A stretch of DNA of 64,000 nt from Chryseobacterium taichungense. Lineage in GTDB: Bacteria > Bacteroidota > Bacteroidia > Flavobacteriales > Weeksellaceae. Position 1 is the first letter of the stretch. Each line of letters begins with the position of its first letter. Position numbers and translations under genes: made by a program. The stretch is from positions 44,356 through 108,355 of the forward strand of contig NZ_FOBV01000011.1 of the NCBI RefSeq assembly GCF_900109935.1, in the 5' to 3' direction. Shown here piece after piece: positions 36,482 through 45,252 of this stretch. Below the pieces are notes generated by a model, which saw only the letters and a list, made by a program, of their open reading frames with translations, did not search any database and was not told the origin of the DNA.

Positions 36482-36637
36482 TTGTACACTGAAAGATTTT
36501 TTTATACATTTATAAAAAAGAAAACACACAATGATGAAATCGCATCCATTCTTTGTAATGCCGTAAATTCTCAACTTCCGGCAATTTCTTTGAAAGATTA
36601 CGATATCATCTTTGACGGCAAAAACGAAACGCTTTAA
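36482..36637 (+). CDS. Small open frame between tssF and tssB
   Basis: A 51-codon frame with TTG start that reads MYTERFFYTF...SLKDYDIIFDGKNETL. The second half looks like real protein sequence rather than chance. It may be a small gene or the remnant of one. The start is uncertain; no other evidence of function. Confidence 0.3.
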   Translation: MYTERFFYTFIKKKTHNDEIASILCNAVNSQLPAISLKDYDIIFDGKNETL

Positions 36638-36659
36638 ATAATTTTTAAAACAAAATATT

Positions 36660-37109
36660 ATGCTATCAAAAAACGGAATCGGTGGTAACGAAGTACCATT
36701 GGATGCAAATGAAGCCATTACGGAAATCCCGCAGAACAGAACCCTTTTTGCACAAAAACTTACAGCAGATGATCCTGTAAAGCCTGAACTCGTAGAAGGT
36801 CTTACCACTGTGGAAAAAGTTTTTGAACACTATAAGCCCGAAATTAAAGTTGATTTTGAAGATGCTAACGGAGCGGTCAGGATGGAAAATTTAAGATTCA
36901 GAAACCTGGGAGATTTCGGAACCAAAGGCATCACTTCCCAAAGTGACTTTCTTACAGGCTTGGAAACAGAGAAAGATCAATATCAGAAAATTGTAAGACA
37001 GCTCAAAAGCAACAAAATCCTGAAGTCCGCTTTAGAAGATCCTGAAGCCAGGAAAGCATTACATGAGACCCTACTATTACTTATAAAAGAACTCGAAGAA
37101 AACAAATAA
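36660..37109 (+). CDS. tssB: T6SS sheath protein TssB
   Basis: A 149-residue protein with the TssB/VipA pattern: YKPEIKVDFEDANGAVRMENLRFRNLGDFGTKGI (residues 58-91), then helices for sheath contacts (LETEKDQYQKIVRQLKSNKIL) and a final KALHETLLLLIKEL helix. With TssC it forms the contractile sheath. tssC follows after 18 nt. Confidence 0.9.
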   Translation: MLSKNGIGGNEVPLDANEAITEIPQNRTLFAQKLTADDPVKPELVEGLTTVEKVFEHYKPEIKVDFEDANGAVRMENLRFRNLGDFGTKGITSQSDFLTGLETEKDQYQKIVRQLKSNKILKSALEDPEARKALHETLLLLIKELEENK

Positions 37110-37127
37110 CCAACAACACAAATCGAT

Positions 37128-38498
37128 ATGTCACAAAAACAGCAAGAAGCTCAACACATAACGGAAGCTCCTGTTCTGGAGCCTAAAAGAGGATCATTAT
37201 CTTTGGAGAAATCTTTGGAGAAAATGGCCCGCTACGGAGGGTTTGATCTTTTGGAAACATCCATTGAAAACGTTCAGAATATCAATCCGGACAGAAAGGC
37301 AAGAAGAAAAATTTTCCTTACCGAAAAAAGTAAAGAAAAAGAAAGAGATACACTGAAAAAAACACTGGAGCTCTGGGCTGGTGTAATTAGTAAAAGCGAT
37401 TCTTTACCCGATATGGTAGCACACTGCGAAGATCAGAGGAAATCTGCGGAAGAATTACTTTCTAAAAATCTTTCCAAAGCTGTTGATGCCACACGGGAAT
37501 TGGAAGGTAACTACCGCACAGTAGCTCTGTTTTACAAAAACACAGAATCGGATAAAGTAAAAAATATTACTGTAGTAAATGCTACATTGGAACAACTGAA
37601 AGATCTTGATAATACCCGTTTTATAGATACCATTCACGCTGAACTTTCGGATAACTACGACAGACTTGACCTGAAAAACAATTATGGACTTTTGGTTATC
37701 CCGGGATATTTGGGATCTAATACAGTCGTTGAAAAATGGGCGAAGATTGCCCACGAAAACAAAGTAATGCTTGTCACAGATTTTGAACACCTTGACGAGC
37801 CCGACGATGTGATGGAAATGTTTGATCAGTCTTACCTCACAGGTGGAGAAATGTATCGTTCTAATATACTCATGACTTGTAACTGGCTGGTAGGAAGAGG
37901 AAGATTTGAAGAAATAAATGAAATGGATGATTTATTCGTTCCTCCATCAGGAGCATTGGCGGGAAAAGTCTATAAAACACTGATGTCACAGGTAACTGCA
38001 GGAAAAAAGTTTGGTGGAATCAACGAAGTGGAAGGTGTAAAATTTGACCTTAAAAAAAGCGAAATTGCCAACCTTGAAAATATGGGACTTATCCCTATGG
38101 TCAATGAGTATGGAAAAGTAATGGCTTTCTCCGGAAAAACATTATTCAATGGTGATAACCTGGGGTTGCAGACATATTCTGTTGTTAGAGTATTTGATTA
38201 TGTAACTAAAGTGCTTATGGATTTTTTAAACAGAAGAGCTTTCGAAAATTTCACAGCAGTTACCAGAAAAGAGATTATGAATCAGATCGTTAAATTTTTA
38301 GACGCTATTACCGGTCCGGGTAAGCTGATTGAAAATTTTGAAATCAGAAAATTTGAACAGGATCCGGTACAAAAAGACCGTATACACCTTGATATTCATA
38401 TGAAACCTTATTTCCCAGCAAAGAACTTCCTGATCAAAATGGACGGCCATAAAGGTGATGAAGGAAATGAGTGGAATACGGAATATCAACAAAAATAA
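37128..38498 (+). CDS. tssC: T6SS sheath protein TssC
   Basis: A 456-residue protein of the TssC/VipB family in the Bacteroidetes form. Recognisable parts are the long N-terminal helices, NNYGLLVIPGYLGSN, the LTGGEMYRSNILMTCNWLVGRGRF segment, VPPSGALAGKVYKTLMSQVTAGKKFGG and the C-terminal KPYFPAKNFLIKMDGHKG. TssB and TssC assemble the sheath around the Hcp tube. A terminator follows, ending the structural operon. Confidence 0.92.
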   Translation: MSQKQQEAQHITEAPVLEPKRGSLSLEKSLEKMARYGGFDLLETSIENVQNINPDRKARRKIFLTEKSKEKERDTLKKTLELWAGVISKSDSLPDMVAHCEDQRKSAEELLSKNLSKAVDATRELEGNYRTVALFYKNTESDKVKNITVVNATLEQLKDLDNTRFIDTIHAELSDNYDRLDLKNNYGLLVIPGYLGSNTVVEKWAKIAHENKVMLVTDFEHLDEPDDVMEMFDQSYLTGGEMYRSNILMTCNWLVGRGRFEEINEMDDLFVPPSGALAGKVYKTLMSQVTAGKKFGGINEVEGVKFDLKKSEIANLENMGLIPMVNEYGKVMAFSGKTLFNGDNLGLQTYSVVRVFDYVTKVLMDFLNRRAFENFTAVTRKEIMNQIVKFLDAITGPGKLIENFEIRKFEQDPVQKDRIHLDIHMKPYFPAKNFLIKMDGHKGDEGNEWNTEYQQK

Positions 38499-38587
38499 AT
38501 TGAAGAATCGCGCTTTGATTAGTGTGGAGGGGGATATAGATCACTGAAAATCCTCTGAAGTTTTTCATAATTTGTGTTTTTTTATTG

Positions 38588-38619
38588 CACAGGAGCATTA
38601 ATTGTTCCTGTGTTTTTTT
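38588..38619 (+). terminator. Terminator after tssC
   Basis: CACAGGAGCA (38588-38597) pairs with TGTTCCTGTG (38603-38612, one G-U pair), followed by TTTTTTT. Confidence 0.82.
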
Positions 38620-38780
38620 GTTTATTGCTAACTATTGACAACCATAAACGAATATTTACGTCTTGTTTATTAAAATATTAAAAATGCACATAATTAAATA
38701 AAATATTAAACAATTATTATTCAATTACATCAATTATATATTAACATAATAAATTTTTTATCTATTTTTTATGAATTTAA

Positions 38781-38811
38781 TTTGTTATTCTACAAATAAA
38801 TTTTAATTTTG
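38781..38811 (+). promoter_or_regulatory. Promoter of the hcp genes
   Basis: TTTG (38781-38784), 19 nt, TAATTTTG (38804-38811), a near-ideal Bacteroidetes promoter. Predicted start near 38817 leaves a leader of about 84 nt. Confidence 0.75.
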
Positions 38812-38900
38812 AAAAAAGCTTTTTGGCTATTGTAATCCTCTTTAATAGAGGGATATTCCATTGTTGGTAATATTAAATAATTAAAATAAATATATCAATT

Positions 38901-39287
38901 ATGTCATTTAAGACCATTTTAGAATACGCAGGAACAAAGCGTAACGTTTTATCAGTAGAATTTGGCATGCTACAGGAAACCGACAAAACAGGAAGACCAT
39001 CTTCCGTTGCCCGGGGTGGCAAAATTCATTTAATTGTAGAAGGAACAGGTGCTACCGACCTGTTTGAATGGATGACCAATTCGTTTGAAAGAAAAGACGG
39101 CAGCATTAAATTCATTAAAAGAGACAGTGATGCCGTATTGAAAGAGCTTAAATTCAAAGAAGCTTATATCGTAAAATATACCGAAAATTTTGATGCATCC
39201 GGAGAAAATCCGCTAACCGAAGCTTTTGTTCTTTCAGCTAAAGAAATTGAGCTCGGCAATGCCAAGCATGTGAATGAATGGGTATAG
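38901..39287 (+). CDS. tssD: T6SS tube protein TssD (Hcp), copy 1
   Basis: A 128-residue Hcp-like protein in the Bacteroidetes form (MSFKTILEYAGTKRNVLSVEF..., GRPSSVARGGKIHLIVEGT, FEWMTNSFERKDG). Hcp hexamers stack into the tube thrown by sheath contraction, and small effectors can ride in the lumen. It is about 70% identical to copy 2. It is the first gene after the strong hcp promoter. Confidence 0.92.
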   Translation: MSFKTILEYAGTKRNVLSVEFGMLQETDKTGRPSSVARGGKIHLIVEGTGATDLFEWMTNSFERKDGSIKFIKRDSDAVLKELKFKEAYIVKYTENFDASGENPLTEAFVLSAKEIELGNAKHVNEWV

Positions 39288-39500
39288 GCCCTCTATTATT
39301 TATTTAACACAAATGAAAGTACTTTTAAATCAGACAAGACCACAGTTTATTAAAGATAATTTATATCTTATATAAGCTTTCTTTCGAAATTTTCCTTTCA
39401 ACTATAAAATAATCAACGATTTATTTCTGATTTCAATAAAGAATTCGGAAGGGTATTTTATACAATACATTATAAACATTAATCAAAAAAAATCTTAATT

Positions 39501-39887
39501 ATGTCATTTAAAGCAATATTAGAAGTAGCCGGAAAAAAATACAACATATTAAATGTAAATTACGGCTTATTCCAGGAAACAGACACGACAGGCCGCCCAT
39601 CTACCATTACAAGAGGAGGTAAAATAGATGTTACGGTAGAAGGAACAGGATCCACAGAATTTTTTGAATGGATGACTAATTCTTTTGAAAGAAAAGATGG
39701 AAAAATAGTATTCTTCAAGAGGGATAGTGAAGCAACATTGAAAGAGCTAAAATTCACAGAAGCATATCTTGTGAAACATAAAGAGAAATTTGACTCGGAT
39801 GGAGAAAATCCGCTTACCGAATCTTTTACCATTTCTTCAAGAAAAATAGAAATGGGAAATGGCGCTTACGAAAATGAATGGGTATAA
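39501..39887 (+). CDS. tssD: T6SS tube protein TssD (Hcp), copy 2
   Basis: A 128-residue paralog of copy 1 with the same landmarks (TGRPSTITRGGKIDVTVEGT, FEWMTNSFERKDG, ENPLTESFTISSRKIEMGN). It lies 213 nt after copy 1; that gap holds no gene and no strong promoter. Several tubes in one locus may load different cargo, which is an inference. Confidence 0.92.
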   Translation: MSFKAILEVAGKKYNILNVNYGLFQETDTTGRPSTITRGGKIDVTVEGTGSTEFFEWMTNSFERKDGKIVFFKRDSEATLKELKFTEAYLVKHKEKFDSDGENPLTESFTISSRKIEMGNGAYENEWV

Positions 39888-39897
39888 GTTTCAGAAT

Positions 39898-39930
39898 AAA
39901 ATGGATGATGAGTATATTATCCATTTTTTC
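39898..39930 (+). terminator. Possible terminator after hcp copy 2
   Basis: An ATGGAT/ATCCAT stem with an A/T-rich loop is followed by TTTTTT. It could reduce read-through into copy 3. Confidence 0.5.
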
Positions 39931-39981
39931 ATTAGAACAAATTCCTGCACTACCCTTTTCCAATTGACAAATTAAATAATC

Positions 39982-40371
39982 ATGTCTTTTTTATCAAAAT
40001 TAGAACTGGATGGTAATACCTATACCATTCTGGAATGTAAATACAAGTTTACACAACCGGTTGATGGAACCGGCAAGCCAAAAGGAATTCCTAAAGGAGG
40101 AGAAATAATCATCCGTATCGAAAGTACCGGAAATCCGGAACTTTTAGGCTGGATGCTCGATCATAATCAGGTAAAAAACGGGAAAATTATCTTTTATCGT
40201 CGGGATGCAATGAGCAAACTACAGGAGTTGGTCTTTGAGAAAGCTTATTGTATAGAATTTTCTGAGCATTTCAATGCTTCCAATGAAGAACCTTTGCAGA
40301 TCGAGATGCACCTGGTTGCTAAAAAGCTGAATATCAATGGCGCCATTCACGAGAAAATGTGGAGAGAATAA
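39982..40371 (+). CDS. tssD: T6SS tube protein TssD (Hcp), divergent copy 3
   Basis: A 129-residue Hcp-like protein, clearly more distant from the first two (MSFLSKLELDGNTYTILECKY, KPKGIPKGGEIIIRIESTG, LLGWMLDHNQVKNG). It lies 53 nt before vgrG, so it may be the tube ring that joins the spike, or a tube subunit matched to this VgrG. Confidence 0.9.
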   Translation: MSFLSKLELDGNTYTILECKYKFTQPVDGTGKPKGIPKGGEIIIRIESTGNPELLGWMLDHNQVKNGKIIFYRRDAMSKLQELVFEKAYCIEFSEHFNASNEEPLQIEMHLVAKKLNINGAIHEKMWRE

Positions 40372-40424
40372 GGAATAAAAACTTCTGAATCCGTATCAGA
40401 TTATGAATAGCAAAACTCAAATAC

Positions 40425-42323
40425 ATGAAAAATCCAGATTTTGATAATCCCACAATTGTCGGGACAGCGCGTTCCTTCGGGGACTGGCTTCACGATTCCG
40501 CCAATCCGATAGTTTATTGCCTTCTTACTCTCGATGGGGAGGATTTTCTTACCAAAAGCAGTTATTCGGTAGAGTTGATTCAAAAAACATCTGATCATGA
40601 TTATTTTACCATTACCGTTCCCGATGATGCACTGGATAGCTTTGAGGGAATCGTCATGGAAAACTCCAAAAATCTTTTGGGGAAAACTCTTACTGTTACT
40701 TACTGGCGTTTCGGACAAATCAGACAGTCCTTTTCTGGAATTATTACCGGAATTAAAAATAAGAAAGATGAAGGAGGCGGCTATGGCAATCTTTATATCA
40801 CAGGCCATGCGCCGAGTATTTTAATGGAAAGCGGCAAAGATTGTCAAAGTTTTGAAGATAAAACATTGGAAGAGATCATCGAACAGATTAATGAAGATTA
40901 TCCTCAGGAAGCCCGGATAAAAGTGGATCTTCCAAATACCGTCCGCTCATTACCCTATACGGTACAATACAAAGAATCAGATTATGGTTTTATCAGAAGA
41001 CTGGCGATCAGATACGGCGAATTTTTCTATTACAATGGAGAGAAACTTATTTTTGGAACAGCAACACAGCCAGTCGTCAACCTCAGCGAAAATATTGATC
41101 TTATCGATGTTGAATTTGATCTGAAAATAGGAGCACAGGATTTCAGTTATATTTCATTTGATGCTCAAATCGGTGGTAAGATAGAAAAGGACAGCAACCT
41201 CAAATCCGAATTTAAAGAAAATATTTTTCAGACATTAGGTATCAGCAGTTCGAGAAAAATATTTTCTAAAAAGCCCAGGATGTACTTCAACCATACAGGA
41301 ATTGGTCCGGATTCAGAAAAAGAGCTTGAAGAAGCCTCGTGTCTGGAAAAAGAACGTCGCGAAAATCTCTTGATTGTAAAAGGAAAAAGCAAAGATCCCA
41401 ACCTGAAAATAGGCGGTCGCGCAAAACTTTCAGACCTCAACGGCAGAGCAATGGAAACCTATCGTATCATAGAAATAAGACATATTCACGAAGGCGGTGA
41501 TGATTATTATAACGAGTTTGTTGGAATTCCAGATGTATTTAACGCAGCTCCTTACATAGATACGGAAGCCTTACCAATAGGAGAAGAGCAGTCAGCAAGA
41601 GTGACCGATAACAGCGATCCTATGGGAATGGGAAGAGTAAGAGTGCAATTTCCATGGCAGGAAGATAAAAACCAGATGACCCCATGGATCAGGCTGATAC
41701 AGCCACATTCCGGTGCTGGAAAAGGATTCCACTTTATCCCTGAGATTGGCGAGGAAGTACTGATTGGTTTTGAAAGCGGAAATGCGGAGAAGCCTTTTGT
41801 GATGGGAACACACTACAATGGAGCTGAGACGAGTTCTTATCACACAGCAGGCAATGATAAAAAAGTCATTCACACCCGGAGCGGGACGAAGATTATTTTA
41901 AATGATGCAGAAGGAAGTGTTTTTATTGAAGATCCGAGCGGAAATACGTATCTGATGGATGGACAGGGGAATATTAATGTGAATGCACCGAAGAATATGA
42001 CTTTTACGGCGGGAGAAGATATAAATATTACGGCGGGAAAAAATATGAATACAAATGTTGGAATGAACTCTACAGAAACTGTTGGAATGAACAAAAACGT
42101 AAGTATAGGGATGATAAATATGCTAATGGTAGGTTCTGATTTCACCACAAATGTCATTGGAAAAATGACCCATTACGTAAAAGGTGACATGGAAACATAT
42201 GCTGATAAAGAGCATAAGACGATCGCCGTGAAAGGAATGGAAATAAGCAGCGAATCCAAGATAGAGCATCACGCAGAAAAAGAAGTGCAAAATAATAGTG
42301 GTGAAAAATCTAAAAACCATTAA
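40425..42323 (+). CDS. vgrG: T6SS spike protein TssI (VgrG)
   Basis: A 632-residue protein. The gp27-like base is N-terminal (YKESDYGFIRRLAIRYGEFFYYNGEKLIFG near residue 190). A gp5 OB-fold follows (MGMGRVRVQFPWQEDKNQMTPWIRLIQPHSGAGKGFHFIPEIGEEVLIGFESGN), and then the beta-helical needle with repeating NxNVxM units to the end. A diagnostic HTRSGTKIILNDAEGSVFIEDPSGN stretch sits before the needle. There is no fused toxin. The DUF2235 effector gene starts 2 nt later, so it is probably carried by this spike. A decayed copy of part of this gene is at 48722-48985. Confidence 0.93.
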   Translation: MKNPDFDNPTIVGTARSFGDWLHDSANPIVYCLLTLDGEDFLTKSSYSVELIQKTSDHDYFTITVPDDALDSFEGIVMENSKNLLGKTLTVTYWRFGQIRQSFSGIITGIKNKKDEGGGYGNLYITGHAPSILMESGKDCQSFEDKTLEEIIEQINEDYPQEARIKVDLPNTVRSLPYTVQYKESDYGFIRRLAIRYGEFFYYNGEKLIFGTATQPVVNLSENIDLIDVEFDLKIGAQDFSYISFDAQIGGKIEKDSNLKSEFKENIFQTLGISSSRKIFSKKPRMYFNHTGIGPDSEKELEEASCLEKERRENLLIVKGKSKDPNLKIGGRAKLSDLNGRAMETYRIIEIRHIHEGGDDYYNEFVGIPDVFNAAPYIDTEALPIGEEQSARVTDNSDPMGMGRVRVQFPWQEDKNQMTPWIRLIQPHSGAGKGFHFIPEIGEEVLIGFESGNAEKPFVMGTHYNGAETSSYHTAGNDKKVIHTRSGTKIILNDAEGSVFIEDPSGNTYLMDGQGNINVNAPKNMTFTAGEDINITAGKNMNTNVGMNSTETVGMNKNVSIGMINMLMVGSDFTTNVIGKMTHYVKGDMETYADKEHKTIAVKGMEISSESKIEHHAEKEVQNNSGEKSKNH

Positions 42324-42325
42324 TA

Positions 42326-43936
42326 ATGAGCATCGAATATTTTGTAGAAGGTAAAATAAAAACACAGATAAAGGGTAATTATCTGGCGTTTTCAAAAGAA
42401 AATATTGTTCATAATACAGCCTGTTCTGTAGAACAGCAGGGAAAAGAAACGGGTGTAAAATATCAAGATGCAAAAAAATTAAATCCCAATGATACACCTA
42501 GTAATCTGATTGATGTAAGCCTGAACCTTTTTTTTGATGGCACGCAGAATAATAAAACCAATACGGAAGCGGGGAAAGACTATGCAGAATCTAACCATGA
42601 AGATGACAGCTATACAAATGACTATTCTAATGTGGCAAGAGGTTATGATGCTTTGGATCCGAAAGCGGAAAATCAAGTTGCAGAATATATAGAAGGTATT
42701 GGTACGGAAGATTTAAAAAGCGAATCTCTTCCCTTTACAACATTACCAAATAATATAGGAATACCATTTGGCATGGGAAATAGAGGAGTAGAAGCCAAGG
42801 TGACAAAAGGCTGTATAAAAGGAGCAAAAGCTCTCAGCATATATGCCGGACAAAAGGGCATTCGCCTAAAAGTAAATGTGTATGGCTTCAGCCGTGGAGC
42901 AACCGCAGCACGACACTTTCTGCATATTGCAACCAAAACAGCCAGAATGTCTTATACCCAAGGGGGACAAAAAATACAGATTTCTCCTCCATATGATGGA
43001 GGAAGATCAGAGGAAATATATCTTTTTACTGACAAAGATGGAAGTATAAATACATTTCTTTCAAGGTATGGCTATTTTGGTGCGTGTTTGCTACATAACG
43101 ATGTGAATCCCGTAGAAATTGCATTTAATTTTGTGGGACTATATGATACAGTGGCATCTTTTGGGCCAGTCCATTCTAATGATACCATAGACTTGGGATT
43201 AGATGCTGTAAACAAAGCCCATTTTGTCTTGCAATTGGCGGCAGACGATGAATTTCGGGATAATTTTGATTTAACGGATATCGACAGTGCTGGTGTTAAA
43301 GGTCTTACTTTTACTTTACCGGGAGTTCATTCGGATATTGGGGGATGCTATGTAGAGATGGCAGAAGAAACATCAGATTTATATAAAGAAGAAGGTAGTG
43401 GTAAGGAATGCGAAAAATTTCGGAACATATTAATAAGTGAAGGCTGGTATAACGATAAGCCCGAAGAAATATGGATAGAAAGGCTCTCTCCGCATATACA
43501 TGGATCAGATGCAAGGTTTCTCCTAAAAGGCAGAAGAAAACTGCATAATACTTATGACAAAATCCCGCTCAACTCAATGTTCCACTATTCCAAACAATTT
43601 GGAGTGAAATATTTGGAAGATATAATTAATGATAATCATAAAATACAAGAATTCTTTTTAATAAAAATCAATAGCCAGCTTACTGGTTATATGAATGCGT
43701 GTAACGAAGTAAGGAATACTTACATACAAGAATACAATAAAAATAATACATCAGGGGATTATATAGATAAACTGAAAAGAATAAGTTATCTTGATTATAT
43801 CCGGCCAGAAGACCTTAAAAAGCTGAGACACCAATACCTCCATTGGTCTGCCAGTGTTACCAAAACAGGCCTGGGTCCCCGGGTAGGCTTTGTAACAGAT
43901 GCAAGGAACCGAAAAAGAAAAATACAATATGGATAA
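42326..43936 (+). CDS. DUF2235 (Tle1-like) phospholipase effector
   Basis: A 536-residue alpha/beta hydrolase without a signal peptide. It has LFFDGTQNN (residues 68-76), the nucleophile motif GFSRG (187-191, Ser189), an Asp in LYDTV (Asp274) and GVHSDIGGCY with His335, which form an expected Ser-Asp-His triad. DUF2235 proteins next to vgrG act as Tle1-type phospholipases that damage rival membranes. It starts 2 nt after vgrG, and its stop overlaps the first DUF2931 gene, the expected arrangement for effector and immunity. Confidence 0.88.
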   Translation: MSIEYFVEGKIKTQIKGNYLAFSKENIVHNTACSVEQQGKETGVKYQDAKKLNPNDTPSNLIDVSLNLFFDGTQNNKTNTEAGKDYAESNHEDDSYTNDYSNVARGYDALDPKAENQVAEYIEGIGTEDLKSESLPFTTLPNNIGIPFGMGNRGVEAKVTKGCIKGAKALSIYAGQKGIRLKVNVYGFSRGATAARHFLHIATKTARMSYTQGGQKIQISPPYDGGRSEEIYLFTDKDGSINTFLSRYGYFGACLLHNDVNPVEIAFNFVGLYDTVASFGPVHSNDTIDLGLDAVNKAHFVLQLAADDEFRDNFDLTDIDSAGVKGLTFTLPGVHSDIGGCYVEMAEETSDLYKEEGSGKECEKFRNILISEGWYNDKPEEIWIERLSPHIHGSDARFLLKGRRKLHNTYDKIPLNSMFHYSKQFGVKYLEDIINDNHKIQEFFLIKINSQLTGYMNACNEVRNTYIQEYNKNNTSGDYIDKLKRISYLDYIRPEDLKKLRHQYLHWSASVTKTGLGPRVGFVTDARNRKRKIQYG

Positions 43937-45008
43937 TATGAAATATTTTTTATTTGTACTGATTATTAATTTAGTAGAATGTCAAAAGATGAATGACGAA
44001 AAAAATGCTTTTCACGTAGAAATCTGTGCCCCAGCAAATAAATACAGAATCGAATTTGTATCAGATCATATCAAAACCTTAGAAGGTACCCCGGCAGGCT
44101 TACCTTACGGAGGAACCTCGGGAACATGGGGTAATTCAGGAAAAGGCTGGACAGAACAATACGGTACACCTATTGGAGCTGATATTACATATTATTCAAA
44201 ATATGAAGATACGTTTTACCGCTTAAACGTAGATTTTCCTATAGATAAGATAAAAGATTACATGGAACGTGCTTACCCTAGATGGGATGACCAGTATGAG
44301 GAAACAAAGGAATATAAAAAACTTGGACGAGGCTATGAAGCTGGTAATTCTGAACCTAAAAAATCATACGACAGCTTCTCTACACTGGTTTTCGGTTTTG
44401 CTCCTAGAGGGATGGTAGTGGTTTGGCTACGTTACAATTATTTTCAGCAGATAGAATTAGGAAGATTTCAAGCTCAGGTAATACAAGATGACAAAGATTT
44501 AGAGAAAGTTATGTTTTCAAAAACAATCTCAGTAACAAGAAAAGAAATTAGACAGACAAGGTTAATTCCTGATGCCTCCCCCCTGCAATGGGATAATTAC
44601 CGGATCCGATATAATTGGCATCCTTTAGTAACTTCGGAAAATTCCCACTTTGAAGTGATGGAGATCATGAATAAGTATTATAATGGGGAACAGGAAAATA
44701 TGCTTCGCCCTTGGGTTTCAAATCCCCCAATAAGGGAAAGAGCAATTCCTCAAGAATTGTACGTATTCTGGCAGACAGGCAAAGAGGATTCAGAACGTCT
44801 TCAGGCAAATATTTTTTTCAACTGGGAGGAAGTTAATGAAGCTTTCAAAAAAGCCGGGAATACAATAGATATGCAGATAAAGATTTCACAAGACAATAAA
44901 GAAGTATGGGTATTTTTAAATAATCAACCTTTAAAAACAGATAGTATCAGGATATTCGGATGGACAAACAGTATGTTGAAAGGTAATTGGTTTAAGGATT
45001 TAAAATAA
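43929..45008 (+). CDS. DUF2931 lipoprotein, probable immunity protein 1
   Basis: A 359-residue lipoprotein. ATG 43929 overlaps the DUF2235 stop and gives MDNMKYFLFVLIINLVEC with the lipobox Cys. It follows the DUF2931 layout: SFSTLVFGFAPRGMVVVWLRY near the middle, IELGRFQAQ, and a C-terminal FNWEEVNEAFKKAG. DUF2931 lipoproteins are found as immunity proteins to Tle-type lipases in the periplasm. Its last 430 nt are nearly identical to those of the fourth copy at 48099-48527, pointing to gene conversion. Confidence 0.82.
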   Translation: MDNMKYFLFVLIINLVECQKMNDEKNAFHVEICAPANKYRIEFVSDHIKTLEGTPAGLPYGGTSGTWGNSGKGWTEQYGTPIGADITYYSKYEDTFYRLNVDFPIDKIKDYMERAYPRWDDQYEETKEYKKLGRGYEAGNSEPKKSYDSFSTLVFGFAPRGMVVVWLRYNYFQQIELGRFQAQVIQDDKDLEKVMFSKTISVTRKEIRQTRLIPDASPLQWDNYRIRYNWHPLVTSENSHFEVMEIMNKYYNGEQENMLRPWVSNPPIRERAIPQELYVFWQTGKEDSERLQANIFFNWEEVNEAFKKAGNTIDMQIKISQDNKEVWVFLNNQPLKTDSIRIFGWTNSMLKGNWFKDLK

Positions 45009-45014
45009 TATTAA

Positions 45015-45252
45015 AAATATAGCTTTTGGAACGGGAAAACATTTGGTTGCAGAATACCTGGCAGAAATAAAAAAAATATCGTACTTGGATTTTGTAGGGG
45101 AACAAGACCTGAAAGACCTTCGCCATCGCTACCTGCACTGGTCGGTAAAAGCCAACGAAGTTGGACTGGATGCCAAATCCCAAAACAATGCCCCGAAAAA
45201 AGAAGGTGCTTTGGAAGCTAAATACCGAAAAAGAAATATACAAAATGGATAA
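45015..45252 (+). pseudogene. Orphan C-terminal tip of a DUF2235 gene
   Basis: The frame reads IAFGTGKHLVAEYLAEIKKISYLD..., in which the first residues resemble the DUF2235 region before the nucleophile motif (IPFGMGN) and the rest (KISYLDFVGEQDLKDLRHRYLHW) matches the last 60 residues of the intact effector (RISYLDYIRPEDLKKLRHQYLHW). It is therefore a DUF2235 gene with its middle deleted, left between two immunity genes. Its end (KRNIQNG) overlaps the next DUF2931 start, just as in the intact pair. Confidence 0.75.

Larger units (their letters stand above)
38499..38900 (+). other. Regulatory region between tssC and the hcp genes
   Basis: About 400 very AT-rich nt without a gene. It contains the tssC terminator (38588-38619), the hcp promoter (38781-38811) and an 80-nt leader with a short AAAAAGC/GCTTTTT hairpin. 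This makes the tube genes a separate transcript, consistent with the need for high TssD levels. Confidence 0.7.

Noticed and set aside
45043..45252. Independent 69-codon gene between immunity copies
   Set aside because: Its sequence is the C-terminal tip of DUF2235, so it was recorded as a gene fragment.
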